From Haloglomus halophilum (GTDB lineage Archaea > Halobacteriota > Halobacteria > Halobacteriales > Haloarculaceae), in assembly GCF_024298885.1 (NCBI RefSeq), contig NZ_CP101166.1, forward strand, positions 3,967,149 to 4,031,148: 64,000 nucleotides of DNA. Reading direction: 5' to 3'. A program made the translations under genes and the position numbers. Positions 1 to 8,740 of the stretch are shown piece by piece; the first letter of the stretch is position 1, and the number at the start of each line of letters is the position of its first letter. The notes under the pieces were generated by a model, which saw only the letters and a list, made by a program, of their open reading frames with translations, was not told the origin of the DNA and did no database searches.

Positions 1-1199
1 CATGCGGATTCCTCGATTCTGATGAGTTCGTTCAGCTTGGCGGTGCGCTCGCCACCGACCGCGCCCGTCTTGATGAACGGGGCCGCGGTCGCGACGGCGA
101 GGTGTGCGATGGTCGTGTCCTCGGTCTCGCCCGACCGGTGCGAGACGACGGCGTCGTAGCCCGCGCGGTGTGCGGTCTCGACGGCGTCGAACGCATCCGA
201 GAGCGTCCCGATCTGGTTGGGCTTGACGAGGATGCTGTTGGCGGCACCCTGGTCGATGCCCTCCTGCAGGCGCGCGACGTTCGTGACGAACAGGTCGTCG
301 CCACAGACCAGACAGTCGTCGACCCGTTCGGTCAGGTCGGCGAAGCCCTCGTAGTCGTCCTCGTCCAGCGGGTCCTCCACGTAGACGAGGTCGTAGTCGT
401 CGACCAGGTCGGCGATGTAGTCGCGCTGCTCCGCGGGGGTGCGCTCGCGCTCGCCGTACCGGTAGACGCCAGCGTCGTTGTCGTACAGCTCGGCGCCGGC
501 GACGTCCAGACCCATGCGGATCTCGAAGCCGACGGCCTCCTCGACCTGTTCGATGGCCTCGTCGACGATCTCGAACGCCTCGGCGTCGTCGATGCTGGGT
601 GCCCAGGCGCCCTCGTCACCCTTGGCGGCCGGGATGTCCCGGTCGTCGAGGATGTCGGCGACGGCGGCGTGGACCTCGGCGTTCGCGAACACGGCGTCCG
701 CGACCGAGGGGGCGCCGACCGGCGCGGCGAGGAACTCCTGGATGTGCGTGGCGTCGGCGGCGTGCTCGCCGCCGCCCACGACGTTGCCCAGCGGCGTCGG
801 GAACTCGTTGCCGCGGAAGGCGCCACCGAGGTGCTGGTACAGCGGGGCGCCGAGCACGTCCGCGGCGGCCTTCGCCGCGGCCATCGAGATGGCGACGGCG
901 GAGTTGGCGCCGATCTCGGAGAAGTCCTCGGTGCCGTCGGCCGCGCGGAGCGCGGCGTCGACCGACCGCTGGTCGCCGGCGTACACCTGCCCCTCGATAC
1001 GCGGGACCGCCAGTTCGCGGGCGGCGGCGATGGCCTCGCCCGCCGGCCGCTCGACGGCCTCGTACTCGCCGGTCGACGCCCCGGAGGGCGCCGCGGCGCG
1101 GCCGTGACCGCCGGACTCCGTTCGGACCTCGGCCTCGACCGTGGGCGAGCCACGGGAGTCGAGGATGCGCCGGAGTCGCACCTCGGTGACGAGCGTCAT
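1..1199 (-). CDS. eno: Enolase (2-phosphoglycerate dehydratase)
   Basis: Interconverts 2-phosphoglycerate and phosphoenolpyruvate in cytoplasmic central carbon metabolism. The translation runs from [20 protein letters not shown], the enolase N-terminal signature. It carries the family active-site segments [53 protein letters not shown] (Lys near residue 326) and SHRSGETED. The C-terminus ends ...IRIEESA. Only the last base of the stop codon lies outside the window: bases 3-1 read ATG on the minus strand, so the TGA overlaps the start of a further gene (rps2 would be usual). Its own ATG overlaps the rpoK stop (ATGA). It is the last visible gene of a ribosomal/RNAP operon. Confidence 0.96.
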   Translation of the reverse strand, partial: MTLVTEVRLRRILDSRGSPTVEAEVRTESGGHGRAAAPSGASTGEYEAVERPAGEAIAAARELAVPRIEGQVYAGDQRSVDAALRAADGTEDFSEIGANSAVAISMAAAKAAADVLGAPLYQHLGGAFRGNEFPTPLGNVVGGGEHAADATHIQEFLAAPVGAPSVADAVFANAEVHAAVADILDDRDIPAAKGDEGAWAPSIDDAEAFEIVDEAIEQVEEAVGFEIRMGLDVAGAELYDNDAGVYRYGERERTPAEQRDYIADLVDDYDLVYVEDPLDEDDYEGFADLTERVDDCLVCGDDLFVTNVARLQEGIDQGAANSILVKPNQIGTLSDAFDAVETAHRAGYDAVVSHRSGETEDTTIAHLAVATAAPFIKTGAVGGERTAKLNELIRIEESA

Positions 1200-1393
1200 G
1201 TCTCCTCGGCCCCCGGCTTGTCGCTCCGGCGGACGGTGAACGGGAGAACGCCCGCGTCGTACTCCTCGGCCGCGATGAGGATGGGCTCGGTCTGTTCCGT
1301 GTCGATGAGCACGGGCGCCCCGAAGGACACCTGCAGCGCTCGCGCGCCGATGATGCGTGCCTTCTCGTAGCGGTTGTCTGGTCCCGCCATCAT
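1196..1393 (-). CDS. rpoK: DNA-directed RNA polymerase subunit K (Rpo6)
   Basis: A 65-aa RPB6/omega-like subunit that stabilises assembly of the archaeal RNA polymerase. The segment [15 protein letters not shown] followed by GAPVLI is the conserved RPB6 fold core. Two adjacent ATGs exist (1393 and 1390). The first overlaps the rpoN stop as ATGA, and I chose it for that reason. The stop in turn overlaps the enolase ATG, so rpoN-rpoK-eno are translationally coupled. Confidence 0.95.
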   Translation of the reverse strand: MMAGPDNRYEKARIIGARALQVSFGAPVLIDTEQTEPILIAAEEYDAGVLPFTVRRSDKPGAEET

Positions 1394-1584
1394 TGATAGG
1401 GTGCCACCACGTCGACCAGGTCCTTGTGCGAGACGAGCATGCGGCGACAGCAGTGCCGCTCGACGCCGAGCTCGTCGAGCACCTGTTCGGGGTCGTCGTC
1501 CCCCTCGCGGGTTCGGGACTTGAACTCCTCCCAGTGCTCGCCGACGACCTTGCCGCACGTGAAGCAGCGGACGGGTACCATCAT
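1390..1584 (-). CDS. rpoN: DNA-directed RNA polymerase subunit N (Rpo10)
   Basis: A 64-aa zinc-binding RNAP subunit (RPB10 homologue). The conserved atypical zinc site is visible as CFTC (Cys7, Cys10) plus the adjacent Cys45-Cys46 in HCCRRML. The length matches the family. It starts 42 nt after rps9 and overlaps rpoK, in the standard archaeal rps9-rpoN-rpoK order. A second ATG one codon downstream is an equally possible start. Confidence 0.96.
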   Translation of the reverse strand: MMVPVRCFTCGKVVGEHWEEFKSRTREGDDDPEQVLDELGVERHCCRRMLVSHKDLVDVVAPYQ

Positions 1585-1626
1585 TGGTGTATCACCTTGT
1601 GTGTTGGATTCTGGGGTGTGCGGCTG

Positions 1627-2025
1627 TTAGCGGTACGACTTCTGGTAGCGGGCCCGTGCGCCGGGGCCGCCCCACTTCTTGGGCTCGGACTGACGCACGT
1701 CGTTGACCAGCAGCGAGCGGTCGAAGCTCATGTACGCCTCTCGCAGCTCGGCGTCGTTGGTGTGCTGGACCAGCCCGCGGGCGATGGCGGTCCGGGCGGC
1801 GTCTGCCTGCCCGGAGAAGCCACCACCCTGCACGGTGACATCGATGTCGACGCCCTCGCGGAGTTCGTCCTCGGCGATGCGGAACGGCTCCGTCATCTTG
1901 AGGCGGGCGAGTTCCGGCTCGACCAGCTCGACCGGCTGGGAGTTGATACGTACCTTGCCGCTCCCGTCCGTGACGGTGGCGCGGGCGACGGCGGTCTTCT
2001 TCTTGCCTGAGGTGTTCGTGACCAT
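1627..2025 (-). CDS. rps9: 30S ribosomal protein S9 (uS9)
   Basis: A 132-aa small-subunit protein. It has the uS9 hallmarks [12 protein letters not shown] at the N-terminus, the GGG-S-GQ-A-R-AIARGL core, and the C-terminal tail [13 protein letters not shown], which in the family reaches the ribosomal P-site tRNA. It lies 5 nt downstream of rpl13 in the same operon, so it is almost certainly co-transcribed. Confidence 0.97.
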   Translation of the reverse strand: MVTNTSGKKKTAVARATVTDGSGKVRINSQPVELVEPELARLKMTEPFRIAEDELREGVDIDVTVQGGGFSGQADAARTAIARGLVQHTNDAELREAYMSFDRSLLVNDVRQSEPKKWGGPGARARYQKSYR

Positions 2026-2030
2026 ACTGG

Positions 2031-2471
2031 TTACCAGGTGACGTTGGCGCCGAGTTCCTCACTGATGTCGCCCAGCGAGGTGAAGCGGATGTTCGACAGC
2101 CGGTCCAGCGAGGTGCCCTCGATGACCTCGGCCTCCTCGTCGTCGTAGGGGTCGCCGACGTAGACCCGGACGCGCTCGAACGCCTCGCGCCCGCGGGTCG
2201 TCTTGTACGGCACCATACCACGGACGGCGCGCTTGAAGATGCCGTCCGGCCGCTTCGGGTAGTACGGCCCACGGTCGGAGCCAACGTCCCGGCGGCTGCG
2301 GTACTTCTCCATCGTCGACTCCTCGCGGCCGGTGATGACCGCGTCCTCGGCGTTGACGATGGCGACGCGCTCGCCGTCGAGCGCGCGCTCTGCGACCTCG
2401 CTGGCGACGCGACCCAGGATGCAGTCCCGTGCGTCGACGACGATATCGGCGTCGTACTCGGCGTAGCTCAT
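2031..2471 (-). CDS. rpl13: 50S ribosomal protein L13 (uL13)
   Basis: A 146-aa large-subunit protein. The start [20 protein letters not shown] is chosen because its ATG overlaps the rpl18e stop (ATGA at 2468-2471); the open frame extends further upstream but would run inside rpl18e. Family features are [12 protein letters not shown], the nucleic-acid-binding basic stretch and the [17 protein letters not shown] segment. It is followed by rps9 after 5 nt. Confidence 0.96.
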   Translation of the reverse strand: MSYAEYDADIVVDARDCILGRVASEVAERALDGERVAIVNAEDAVITGREESTMEKYRSRRDVGSDRGPYYPKRPDGIFKRAVRGMVPYKTTRGREAFERVRVYVGDPYDDEEAEVIEGTSLDRLSNIRFTSLGDISEELGANVTW

Positions 2472-2824
2472 CGGATCACCCGGACGTCGGAGCCCTCGTG
2501 GTTGCGGTCCAGTGCCTCTTCCAGTGTGATGGCCTCGCCAGCTGCGTCGATCTTCGTCTCGGCGGTGCCGGAGAAGTTCACGGCCGCCACCGTGACGTCC
2601 GTGCGGAGCGCGCCGGAGCCGAGCACCTTGCCCGGCACGACGATCGTCTCGTCGGGCTGGGCGTAGCGGTCGATGCGGCCCAGGTTGACCTCCGCGTGGG
2701 TGCGGCGCGGCTTCTCCAGCCGCTCCGCGATGTCGCCCCACACGTCGCCGCCCCCGTTGCGGGAGGCGGACTTGAGGTCGGCGATGAGGCTGGCGAGCCT
2801 CGGATTCGTCTTGTTACTGCTCAT
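2468..2824 (-). CDS. rpl18e: 50S ribosomal protein L18e (eL18)
   Basis: A 118-aa archaeal/eukaryotic large-subunit protein. The recognisable segments are [31 protein letters not shown] and the C-terminal [16 protein letters not shown]. It begins 29 nt after the tRNA-Leu gene on the same strand, so the tRNA may be processed from the same primary transcript. It overlaps rpl13 by 4 nt. Confidence 0.95.
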   Translation of the reverse strand: MSSNKTNPRLASLIADLKSASRNGGGDVWGDIAERLEKPRRTHAEVNLGRIDRYAQPDETIVVPGKVLGSGALRTDVTVAAVNFSGTAETKIDAAGEAITLEEALDRNHEGSDVRVIR

Positions 2825-2853
2825 TGTTGTGCAAGTTCCGCAGAAGGGTGGAG

Positions 2854-2938
2854 TGCAGGGAGCAGGATTTGAACCTGCGGACCCCTACGGGACAGCGCCC
2901 TGAACGCTGCGCCGTTGGCCAGACTTGGCTATCCCTGC
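2854..2938 (-). tRNA. tRNA-Leu (anticodon CAG)
   Basis: An 85-nt class II tRNA read on the minus strand. The acceptor stem is GCAGGGA pairing with TCCCTGC, followed by discriminator A (complement of base 2854). The anticodon stem is CAGCG/CGCTG around loop TTCAGGG, giving anticodon CAG. There is a long variable arm (TCCCGTAGGGGT) and a T-arm GCAGGTTCAAATCCTGC. CCA is not encoded. No intron is seen. It lies between rpoD and rpl18e. Confidence 0.95.
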
Positions 2939-3165
2939 GCGCATCCACCCGTTCGGTGTATCCCTTCAAACCGCTTTCGGTCCCGTGGTCGGGGTCGGCA
3001 CGGGTCACGACATCCAGCGTCCGCTCGTCGGCCCATGTACCCGTCGACGGCGCAGCCGTCGCGGGCGTCGGGCCCCATGCGAGCGCGTCGGTGCCGGCGA
3101 GGCCGGCGTGGAGTCGTGGGGTCACGGTTGTCGGGTTCATGTTGGTGTGTGTTCGGTTCGTCCGG

Positions 3166-3927
3166 TTACAGCTGGACGGCCTGTTCGAGTTCGTCCGCGC
3201 GGTCGGCGATGGTGTCGACGGCGTTCAGGACGAGGTTCTCGACCGAGAGCGAGCCGTCGCTCTCGATGCTGAACACGAACGCGTTCGGCACGTCGTGGAC
3301 CTCGACCTCCTTGCCCGGGTAGCGCTTCGAGAGGTCGTGGTCGAACTCCTCTGTCGGCACGAGCTCGCCGTCCTCCTCGATGACGCCACGCAGGACGTTC
3401 GGTTCGTCCGCCTCGAACTCCTCGGCGTCACCGACGACCTCCACGGTCTGGAGGTGTCGGTAGCCGACGGCCACGCCACCCTGGTGCTTGGCGTGGGCCT
3501 TCCCGCGGTCCATCACGGCCTCGGCCTCGACCTCGAGGCGCTGGGGCGAATCCGCCCCCTCGGGGTACTTGAGGTCGATGATGGGGATGTTCTCGTCGGC
3601 GGGCTGGACCTGGTCGTCGGCGGAGACGAGGTCGCCCGAGTACGCGGTGTCGGGCCCCTCGACGTCGAGCGCGAGCGTGACCGTGTCGCCCTCCATGTAG
3701 TCGTCGGGCGTCGTCAGCGGGACGAGCCCGAGGCGGAGCGAGATCTGCTCGTCGAACATCACCGACGAGTTCTCGATGACACGGACGGTGTCGATGCTCA
3801 GCGTCGGCACGTCGGCCACGATGGCACGCCGGATGCCGTTGGCGAACGCCGGCGTGATGTTGCGGACGACGAACCGGGCGTCGCGTTCGTCCCGGTCGAT
3901 GAACTCCACCTCGTAGTCCTCGCTCAT
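3166..3927 (-). CDS. rpoD: DNA-directed RNA polymerase subunit D (Rpo3)
   Basis: A 253-aa alpha-like subunit that nucleates RNAP assembly. The RPB3/alpha core is visible: [45 protein letters not shown], and the C-terminal dimerisation segment [20 protein letters not shown]. The sequence contains no cysteine at all, so it cannot carry the 4Fe-4S cluster found in the Rpo3 of some other archaea. It follows rps11 directly (stop and start separated by one base). About 225 nt without a gene follow before the tRNA-Leu gene. Confidence 0.96.
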   Translation of the reverse strand: MSEDYEVEFIDRDERDARFVVRNITPAFANGIRRAIVADVPTLSIDTVRVIENSSVMFDEQISLRLGLVPLTTPDDYMEGDTVTLALDVEGPDTAYSGDLVSADDQVQPADENIPIIDLKYPEGADSPQRLEVEAEAVMDRGKAHAKHQGGVAVGYRHLQTVEVVGDAEEFEADEPNVLRGVIEEDGELVPTEEFDHDLSKRYPGKEVEVHDVPNAFVFSIESDGSLSVENLVLNAVDTIADRADELEQAVQL

Positions 3928-3928
3928 G

Positions 3929-4327
3929 TCAGAACCCGCTGTTCTTGGGTGCCCGCGTCCCGTCGTGCGGGATGGGAGTCACGTCCTCGATGCGGCCGAT
4001 CTCGAGACCGGCGCGTGCGAGCGCCCGGATGGTCGCCTGTGCGCCCGGGCCGGGGCTCTTCTGCAGGTTGCCACCGGGGCCACGCACCTTGACGTGCAGG
4101 CCCTCCAGGCCGGCGGCCTGGACCTCCTCGGCGACGACCTCGGCCATCTGCATCGCAGCGTACGGCGAGGCCTCGTCGCGGTTCTGCTTCACGACGGTCC
4201 CGCCGGAGGACTTGGCGATGGTCTCGGCGCCGGTCAGGTCCGTCACGGTGATGACGGTGTTGTTGAACGACGCGTAGACGTGGGCGACACCCCACCGGTC
4301 CTGTGGTACATCCTCTTCTGAGCTCAT
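3929..4327 (-). CDS. rps11: 30S ribosomal protein S11 (uS11)
   Basis: A 132-aa small-subunit platform protein. It has the canonical [20 protein letters not shown] core, the KVRGPGGN motif and the C-terminal [18 protein letters not shown] segment typical of archaeal uS11. The ATG overlaps the rps4 stop (ATGA at 4324-4327). Confidence 0.97.
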   Translation of the reverse strand: MSSEEDVPQDRWGVAHVYASFNNTVITVTDLTGAETIAKSSGGTVVKQNRDEASPYAAMQMAEVVAEEVQAAGLEGLHVKVRGPGGNLQKSPGPGAQATIRALARAGLEIGRIEDVTPIPHDGTRAPKNSGF

Positions 4328-4848
4328 TCCTGCTCACCTGCTCGTTCGGGGTGGAGGTCGTCTGCCAGCGGACTGTTCTCGTCGAACTCGATGTGGTCCT
4401 CCTCGGCCACCTCGACGGTGTAGCCCGGTCGCGTGACGCGGGCGTCGCGCACGGTGACGTGCCCGTGGACGATGAACTGTCGCGCCTGGTCGGCCGTGTT
4501 GCCCAGCCCCTGGCGGTAGGCCACGGTCTGGAGTCGCCGTTCGAGGACGTCCGTCACGTCCAGCGCCAGCACGTCGCCCAGGCCGTCGTCGTCGCCCAGG
4601 ACGCCGATACGGCGGAGTCGGGCGAGGAACTGGTCGCGGGCGCGCTCTGCGGCCGCGTCAGCTTCCGTCTGGCCCAGCAGCGAGCGGGCCTCGCGACGGA
4701 ACGAACGAAGCGTCGACTGGGTCCGCCACAGCTCCTCCTTGTTCTTCAGGCCGTACCGGTCGAGCAGACTCGCCTCCTCGTCGATGCGCTCGCCCTGGTA
4801 CGGGTGGTTCGGCGTCTCGTAGAACTTCGTGTTGCTACCGAGTGCCAT
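4324..4848 (-). CDS. rps4: 30S ribosomal protein S4 (uS4)
   Basis: A 174-aa primary 16S rRNA-binding protein with an S4 RNA-binding domain at roughly residues 100-160 ([36 protein letters not shown]). The N-terminus [17 protein letters not shown] and [10 protein letters not shown] are archaeal uS4 signatures. The start codon overlaps the rps13 stop (TAATG), and the stop overlaps the rps11 start. Confidence 0.97.
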   Translation of the reverse strand: MALGSNTKFYETPNHPYQGERIDEEASLLDRYGLKNKEELWRTQSTLRSFRREARSLLGQTEADAAAERARDQFLARLRRIGVLGDDDGLGDVLALDVTDVLERRLQTVAYRQGLGNTADQARQFIVHGHVTVRDARVTRPGYTVEVAEEDHIEFDENSPLADDLHPERAGEQE

Positions 4849-5381
4849 TATTCTTCCTCACCCGCTGCGGCCTCCTCGGCCTGCTCTTCCTTGATCGCCT
4901 CGACGTTGACGCCGATGGTGCCCTCCGTCCGGCCGGTGGACTTCGTGCGCTGTCCACGGACCTTCTGGCCGCGCTCGTGTCGGACGCCCTTGTACGAGTC
5001 GATCATCTTCATGCGGTTGATGTCCTGACGACGCGTCATCTCGAGCTCGTTGCCGATCTGATGCGTCGTCTGTCCGCTGAAGTAGTCGTTCCGGTGGTTG
5101 TTCATCCAGTCGGGCACCTCGTCGGCGTACCCCTCGACCAGCTCGACGACGCTGTCGATGACGTCGTCGTCGAGCTTGCCGAAGACGGCGCGCCGGTCGA
5201 CGCCTGCCTTCTCAGCGATGAGGCGGGCGGCCCGGTGCCCGATGCCGTTCATCTCGGTCAGCGACCGCTCGACGGACTTCGTGCCGTCGAGGTCGGTCTG
5301 TCCAATGCGTACGAAGTACCGGATGTCCTCCTCTTCCTCGGACTCCGTGTCCTCCGCCGCGTCTGGGTCTTCTGCACTCAT
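4848..5381 (-). CDS. rps13: 30S ribosomal protein S13 (uS13)
   Basis: A 177-aa small-subunit head protein. The core is recognisable as YFVRIGQTDLDGTKSVERSL, the HhH-like GIGHRAARLIAEKAGVD and the C-terminal YKGVRHERGQKVRGQRTKS. Acidic extensions at both ends (MSAEDPDAAEDTESEEEED and a Glu/Ala tail) are typical of halophile versions. It is the first protein gene of the operon, 19 nt downstream of tRNA-Ser. Confidence 0.97.
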   Translation of the reverse strand: MSAEDPDAAEDTESEEEEDIRYFVRIGQTDLDGTKSVERSLTEMNGIGHRAARLIAEKAGVDRRAVFGKLDDDVIDSVVELVEGYADEVPDWMNNHRNDYFSGQTTHQIGNELEMTRRQDINRMKMIDSYKGVRHERGQKVRGQRTKSTGRTEGTIGVNVEAIKEEQAEEAAAGEEE

Positions 5382-5400
5382 GTCTTGTTGGTGTGGCTAG

Positions 5401-5482
5401 CGCGACGGCGGGGATTCGAACCCCGGAGGCTTGCGCCACAGAGTTAGCAACCCTGCGCCTTAGACCACTCGGCCACCGTCGC
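5401..5482 (-). tRNA. tRNA-Ser (anticodon GCT)
   Basis: An 82-nt class II tRNA on the minus strand. The acceptor stem is GCGACGG/CCGTCGC with discriminator G (complement of 5401), as usual for tRNA-Ser. The D-arm is TGGCCGAGTGGTCTAAGG, the anticodon arm CAGGG-TTGCTAA-CTCTG gives anticodon GCT, then a long variable arm and T-arm CGGGGTTCGAATCCCCG. No CCA is encoded and no intron is seen. It lies 19 nt upstream of rps13 and is likely on the same primary transcript. Confidence 0.95.
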
Positions 5483-5659
5483 ACTTGGCGTTCTGCCTGG
5501 TAGTTTCGCCCCGGACGAGCCGGAACTCGCGGGTGCCGGACACCCGCTACAGTGTTTGCGCTTGCTCGTACCGGGCAGGTGCATAAAAACGTAGTGATGC
5601 CGTCCGCGTGTGCGAGGCCGTCTCCCGGCGCTCCGTGTCGGATGCCGCGGCGCGCCCAA

Positions 5660-5908
5660 TCAGTCCCGGTCCCGCTCCAGCGTCCCGCGCTCGCTCACCT
5701 GCAGGATGGTCCGCATGTTCCGGTAGATGGACTCGGGGTCCGTCTCCTCGTCGGGGTCGTAGAGGTCCGACACCCGGAACAGGATGGCCGCGACCCGTTC
5801 GGACTCGTCGTTGTCGCCACGGACCTCGCGGGCCACGTCGCGGAGCATGGCCGCACGCTCGGGGTCGTCGCTGGGCTGGTCGGGGCTCCCGGAACCGTCG
5901 TCGCTCAC
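5660..5908 (-). CDS. Small acidic haloarchaeal protein of unknown function
   Basis: 82 aa with no domain I recognise. The start is a GTG whose last bases overlap the stop of the Mrp-type ATPase gene (GTGA at 5905-5908), which strongly suggests translational coupling and a role linked to that carrier. The mid-region DPERAAMLRDVAREVRG and VAAILFRVSDLYDPDEETD looks like an amphipathic alpha-helical fold. There are no cysteines, so it is not itself an Fe-S ligand. Confidence 0.8.
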   Translation of the reverse strand: MSDDGSGSPDQPSDDPERAAMLRDVAREVRGDNDESERVAAILFRVSDLYDPDEETDPESIYRNMRTILQVSERGTLERDRD

Positions 5909-6963
5909 TGCTCCGGCGCGTTCGCCTGCTGCTGGTGTCGGCGCCGGTGGACGATGCCCTGCATGTCGGCGGCCGTGCGGACGAAGTCGCGGAACGACTC
6001 GCCCGTCTCGCTGTCGTCGTCGAGGACGACCGGTTTCCCCGAGTCGCCACCCTCGCGGACGGAGGTGTCCAGCGGGATGGAGCCGAGGAACGGCATGTCG
6101 TTCTCCTCGGCGAACCGCTCGCCGCCGCCCGCGCCGAAGATGTCGTGCGTGCTGCCACAGTCCGGACAGCGGAAGCCAGCCATGTTCTCGACGATGCCCA
6201 GCACGGGCGTGTCGTGCTTGCCGAACATCCGGAGCCCCTTGCGGGCGTCGTCGAGTGCAACCTCCTGCGGGGTCGTGACGATGACGGCGCCCGAGACGGG
6301 CACGGACTGGAGCATCGTCAGCTGGGTGTCGCCGGTGCCGGGCGGCAGGTCGACGACCATGTAGTCCAGCGCGCCCCACTCGACATCCTCCCACAGTTGG
6401 GTGATGACCTTGTGGACCATCGGACCCCGCCAGATGACGGGGTCGTCCTCGCCCAGCAGGAAGTCCATCGACATCAGCTTCATCCCGAACTTCTCCGGGG
6501 GGACCATCGTCTCGTCCTGAGTCGCCTTCGGTGCCTCGCCGGCGTCCAGCATCCGCGGGACGTTCGGGCCGTACACGTCGGCGTCGAACAACCCGACCCG
6601 AGCTCCGCGGTCCGCGAGTCCGGCCGCGAGGTTCACGGCCACGGTCGACTTGCCGACGCCGCCCTTCCCGGAGGCGACGGCGATGATGTTCTTCACGCCG
6701 GGGAGGATCTGGTCCTCGGCCGCGACGCCGCGGTCGACGTTCGCGGACAGCTCGACCGACAGCCCGAGCCCCGAGAGCGCCGCGCGGACCTCCTCGGCGA
6801 TGCCAGTCTCGGTCGGCGAGTACGGTGCGCCCAGCGCGAGGTCGACCTGGATGGCGTCGCCCACGGTCACGTCGTTGACGAGCCCCAGCGAGACGATGTC
6901 GTCCCCGAGGTCCGGGTCCTCCACGGAGCGCAGCGCATCGAGAACCTCGTTCCGGTCTACCAT
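5905..6963 (-). CDS. Mrp/ApbC/NBP35-family Fe-S carrier ATPase
   Basis: 352-aa P-loop ATPase predicted to bind and transfer iron-sulfur clusters in the cytoplasm. Residues 1-80 are a MIP18/DUF59-like domain (VEDPDLGDDIVSLGLV). The deviant Walker A, SGKGGVGKS, ends at about residue 106. VDLPPGTGD is the Mrp signature, and CPDC in GFRCPDCGSTHDIFG is the CxxC used for cluster binding at the dimer interface. A TATA-like CTTATCG about 29 nt before the ATG suggests a leaderless transcript, divergent from psmB. Confidence 0.92.
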   Translation of the reverse strand: MVDRNEVLDALRSVEDPDLGDDIVSLGLVNDVTVGDAIQVDLALGAPYSPTETGIAEEVRAALSGLGLSVELSANVDRGVAAEDQILPGVKNIIAVASGKGGVGKSTVAVNLAAGLADRGARVGLFDADVYGPNVPRMLDAGEAPKATQDETMVPPEKFGMKLMSMDFLLGEDDPVIWRGPMVHKVITQLWEDVEWGALDYMVVDLPPGTGDTQLTMLQSVPVSGAVIVTTPQEVALDDARKGLRMFGKHDTPVLGIVENMAGFRCPDCGSTHDIFGAGGGERFAEENDMPFLGSIPLDTSVREGGDSGKPVVLDDDSETGESFRDFVRTAADMQGIVHRRRHQQQANAPEQ

Positions 6964-6988
6964 TACCGGCGATAGGCCCCGTGCGAGC

Positions 6989-6995
6989 GATAAGG
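6989..6995 (-). promoter_or_regulatory. TATA-like element for the Mrp-type ATPase gene
   Basis: The minus strand reads CCTTATCGC, centred 29 nt before the ATG at 6963. This is the spacing expected for a leaderless haloarchaeal promoter. Confidence 0.5.
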
Positions 6996-7114
6996 GTTGT
7001 GACGCGGTCCGCTCAGCGGCGGCGTCGCTGGAACGGCAGTATCCCGAGGGAGTTGCCGAAATCGTCCGGATGGGGGGATGTTCCGATACAAACCTGGAAG
7101 TTGCTGAGCAGACG

Positions 7115-7138
7115 CTCGCTAAAGGAAATTTTAGCGAG
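7115..7138 (+). promoter_or_regulatory. Palindrome overlapping the psmB promoter
   Basis: A perfect inverted repeat with 9-bp arms (CTCGCTAAA at 7115-7123 and TTTAGCGAG at 7130-7138) and a 6-nt spacer GGAAAT. The centre reads GGAAATTTTAG, which resembles a BRE plus TATA box, and lies about 43 nt before the psmB ATG. A repressor or activator bound to the palindrome would sit directly on the TBP/TFB site. A symmetrical protein-binding operator is the simplest reading; an RNA hairpin is less likely because most of it precedes the expected start of transcription. Confidence 0.6.
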
Positions 7139-7172
7139 AACGTATCCCTTCCTCGGCCTTCACCTCAGGTGC

Positions 7173-7970
7173 ATGAACCCCAACGACCGCCCGAGCCTCG
7201 ACCTGGGTGGGTCGCTCGACCCGCTCGGCGTGGCGCCGGGCACGAACGCGGCCGGCAGCAGCGGTGGCGACATCCCCGCAGCCGGCGCTGGTGGCGACAC
7301 TCCCGCAGCCGGCGGCGAGAACGCGGTGGAGTACAGTACCGGGACGACGACGGTCGGCCTCGTCGCGGACGATGGCGTGGTCCTCGCGACGGACCGCCGC
7401 GCGTCGCTGGGCGGCCGCTTCGTCTCCAACAAGAACGTCGTGAAGGTCGAGCAGGTCCACCCGACCGCGGCCGTCACCATCGCCGGCTCCGTCGGCGCGG
7501 CCCAGGCGTACCTGAAACAGCTCCGCGCCGAGGCCGACCTCTACGAGAACCGGCGCGGCCGCCGGATGAGCATGGAGGCCCTCTCCACGGTCGGGAGCGC
7601 CATCCTCCGCGGGCTTCCAGTGAGTCCGCTGCTCGGCGGCGTCGACCCGGCGCACGACGACGGGGACGGCGTCGAGCCACACCTGTATCAGCTCGACGGC
7701 GCGGGCGGCCGCATCGAGGAGTCGGCGTTCGCCGCGACCGGCAGCGGGATGACGGTCGCGACGGGTGCCCTCGAACGCGAGTACGACCCCGAGGGCGATG
7801 TCGAGTCGGCCGTTCCCACGGCCGTCGACGCCGTGCTGGCGGCCAGCGAGCGGGATACGGCCTCCGGGAACGGGGTCGTCGTCGCGCGCGTGACCGCCGA
7901 CGGCGTGGAGACGGAGCTACGTGACGCGACCGGTGCTCTCATGAACGGGGCGGCCGGAGGTGTCCGATAA
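7173..7970 (+). CDS. psmB: 20S proteasome beta subunit (catalytic)
   Basis: 265-aa precursor of the catalytic ring subunit. The start ATG at 7173 gives MNPNDRPSLDLGGSLDP, the usual haloarchaeal propeptide. Autocleavage is expected between Gly57 and Thr58 in YSTGTTTVGL, exposing Thr58 as nucleophile; TDRRAS and the Lys of NKNVVKV provide the other active-site residues. The 57-residue propeptide contains a Gly/Ala/Pro-rich imperfect repeat (GGDIPAAGAGGDTPAAGG). The stop overlaps the psmA start (TAATG), so the beta and alpha subunits are coupled for co-assembly. Confidence 0.96.
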   Translation: MNPNDRPSLDLGGSLDPLGVAPGTNAAGSSGGDIPAAGAGGDTPAAGGENAVEYSTGTTTVGLVADDGVVLATDRRASLGGRFVSNKNVVKVEQVHPTAAVTIAGSVGAAQAYLKQLRAEADLYENRRGRRMSMEALSTVGSAILRGLPVSPLLGGVDPAHDDGDGVEPHLYQLDGAGGRIEESAFAATGSGMTVATGALEREYDPEGDVESAVPTAVDAVLAASERDTASGNGVVVARVTADGVETELRDATGALMNGAAGGVR

Positions 7971-8725
7971 TGCAGAACAGCCAACAGCAGGCGTACGACC
8001 GCGGTATCACCATCTTCTCGCCGGACGGCCGGCTCTATCAGGTGGAGTACGCCCGCGAGGCGGTGAAGCGCGGCACGGCGGCGGTCGGCATCCGAACGCC
8101 CGAGGGCGTCGTCCTCGCGGCGGACGGCCGGCTCCGCTCGGAGTTGCAGGTCGCCGAGAGCGTCGAGAAGATCCACAAGGCCGACGACCACCTCGGCGTC
8201 GCGACCGCGGGGCACGCAGCCGACGCGCGCCGCCTCGTCGACATGGCCCGCCGTCGCGCACAGGTCGAGAAGCTCCGCTACGGCGAGGCCGTCGACACGG
8301 AGACGCTCACGAAGGCCATCACGGACAACATCCAGGAGTTCACCCAGACCGGCGGCGCGCGCCCGTTCGGCTGTGCGCTCCTCATCGCCGGCGTCGACGA
8401 CGGGGGCGAACCCCGCCTCTTCGAGACGGACCCGTCCGGCACGCCGTACGAGTGGAAGGCGGTCGCCGTCGGCGGCAACCAGCGCGAGGCACAGGACCGT
8501 CTCGAGGAGGGCTACGACGACCTGCAGACGGTCGACGACGGCCTCCGACTGGCGTTCGAGGCCCTCGCCGCCACGGCCGACGGCGACCTCACGCCCGAGG
8601 GGATGAGTGCCGCGACCATCGACGCCGAGACGGCCACCTTCGAGGCGCTGGAGCGCAGCGAGATCGGTGCCCACCTCGACGAGCACGGCTTGCTCGACGA
8701 GGGGAGCGAGAGCGACGAGGAGTAA
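7970..8725 (+). CDS. psmA: 20S proteasome alpha subunit
   Basis: 251-aa outer-ring subunit that forms the gate. The N-terminus has the YDRGITIFSPDGRLYQVEYA signature of all proteasome alpha subunits, followed by EAVKRGTAAVGIR and ADGRL. The acidic C-terminal tail EGSESDEE is typical of halophiles. Its ATG uses the last base of the psmB stop codon. The two genes overlapping in beta-then-alpha order is a less common arrangement than dispersed loci. Confidence 0.96.
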   Translation: MQNSQQQAYDRGITIFSPDGRLYQVEYAREAVKRGTAAVGIRTPEGVVLAADGRLRSELQVAESVEKIHKADDHLGVATAGHAADARRLVDMARRRAQVEKLRYGEAVDTETLTKAITDNIQEFTQTGGARPFGCALLIAGVDDGGEPRLFETDPSGTPYEWKAVAVGGNQREAQDRLEEGYDDLQTVDDGLRLAFEALAATADGDLTPEGMSAATIDAETATFEALERSEIGAHLDEHGLLDEGSESDEE

Positions 8726-8740
8726 CGACCCGACGAGTCC

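Noticed and set aside
102..1370. A 422-codon plus-strand open frame opposite enolase and rpoK
   Set aside because: It is the mirror of a G/C-rich real gene; the product is Val/Leu/Asp/Arg-rich without any motif, whereas the minus strand encodes a full enolase. Several similar long antisense frames (for example opposite rpoD, pilB, Pol IV and the acyl-CoA synthetase) were rejected on the same ground.
2940..3165. Possible small gene between rpoD and tRNA-Leu
   Set aside because: The only long frame continues through the tRNA gene and has no conserved features; treated as intergenic, perhaps holding a weak tRNA promoter.
5401..5482. tRNA genes as integration sites for a mobile element
   Set aside because: No integrase gene and no repeated copy of either tRNA 3' end was noticed within the window; both tRNAs sit in a conserved ribosomal operon.
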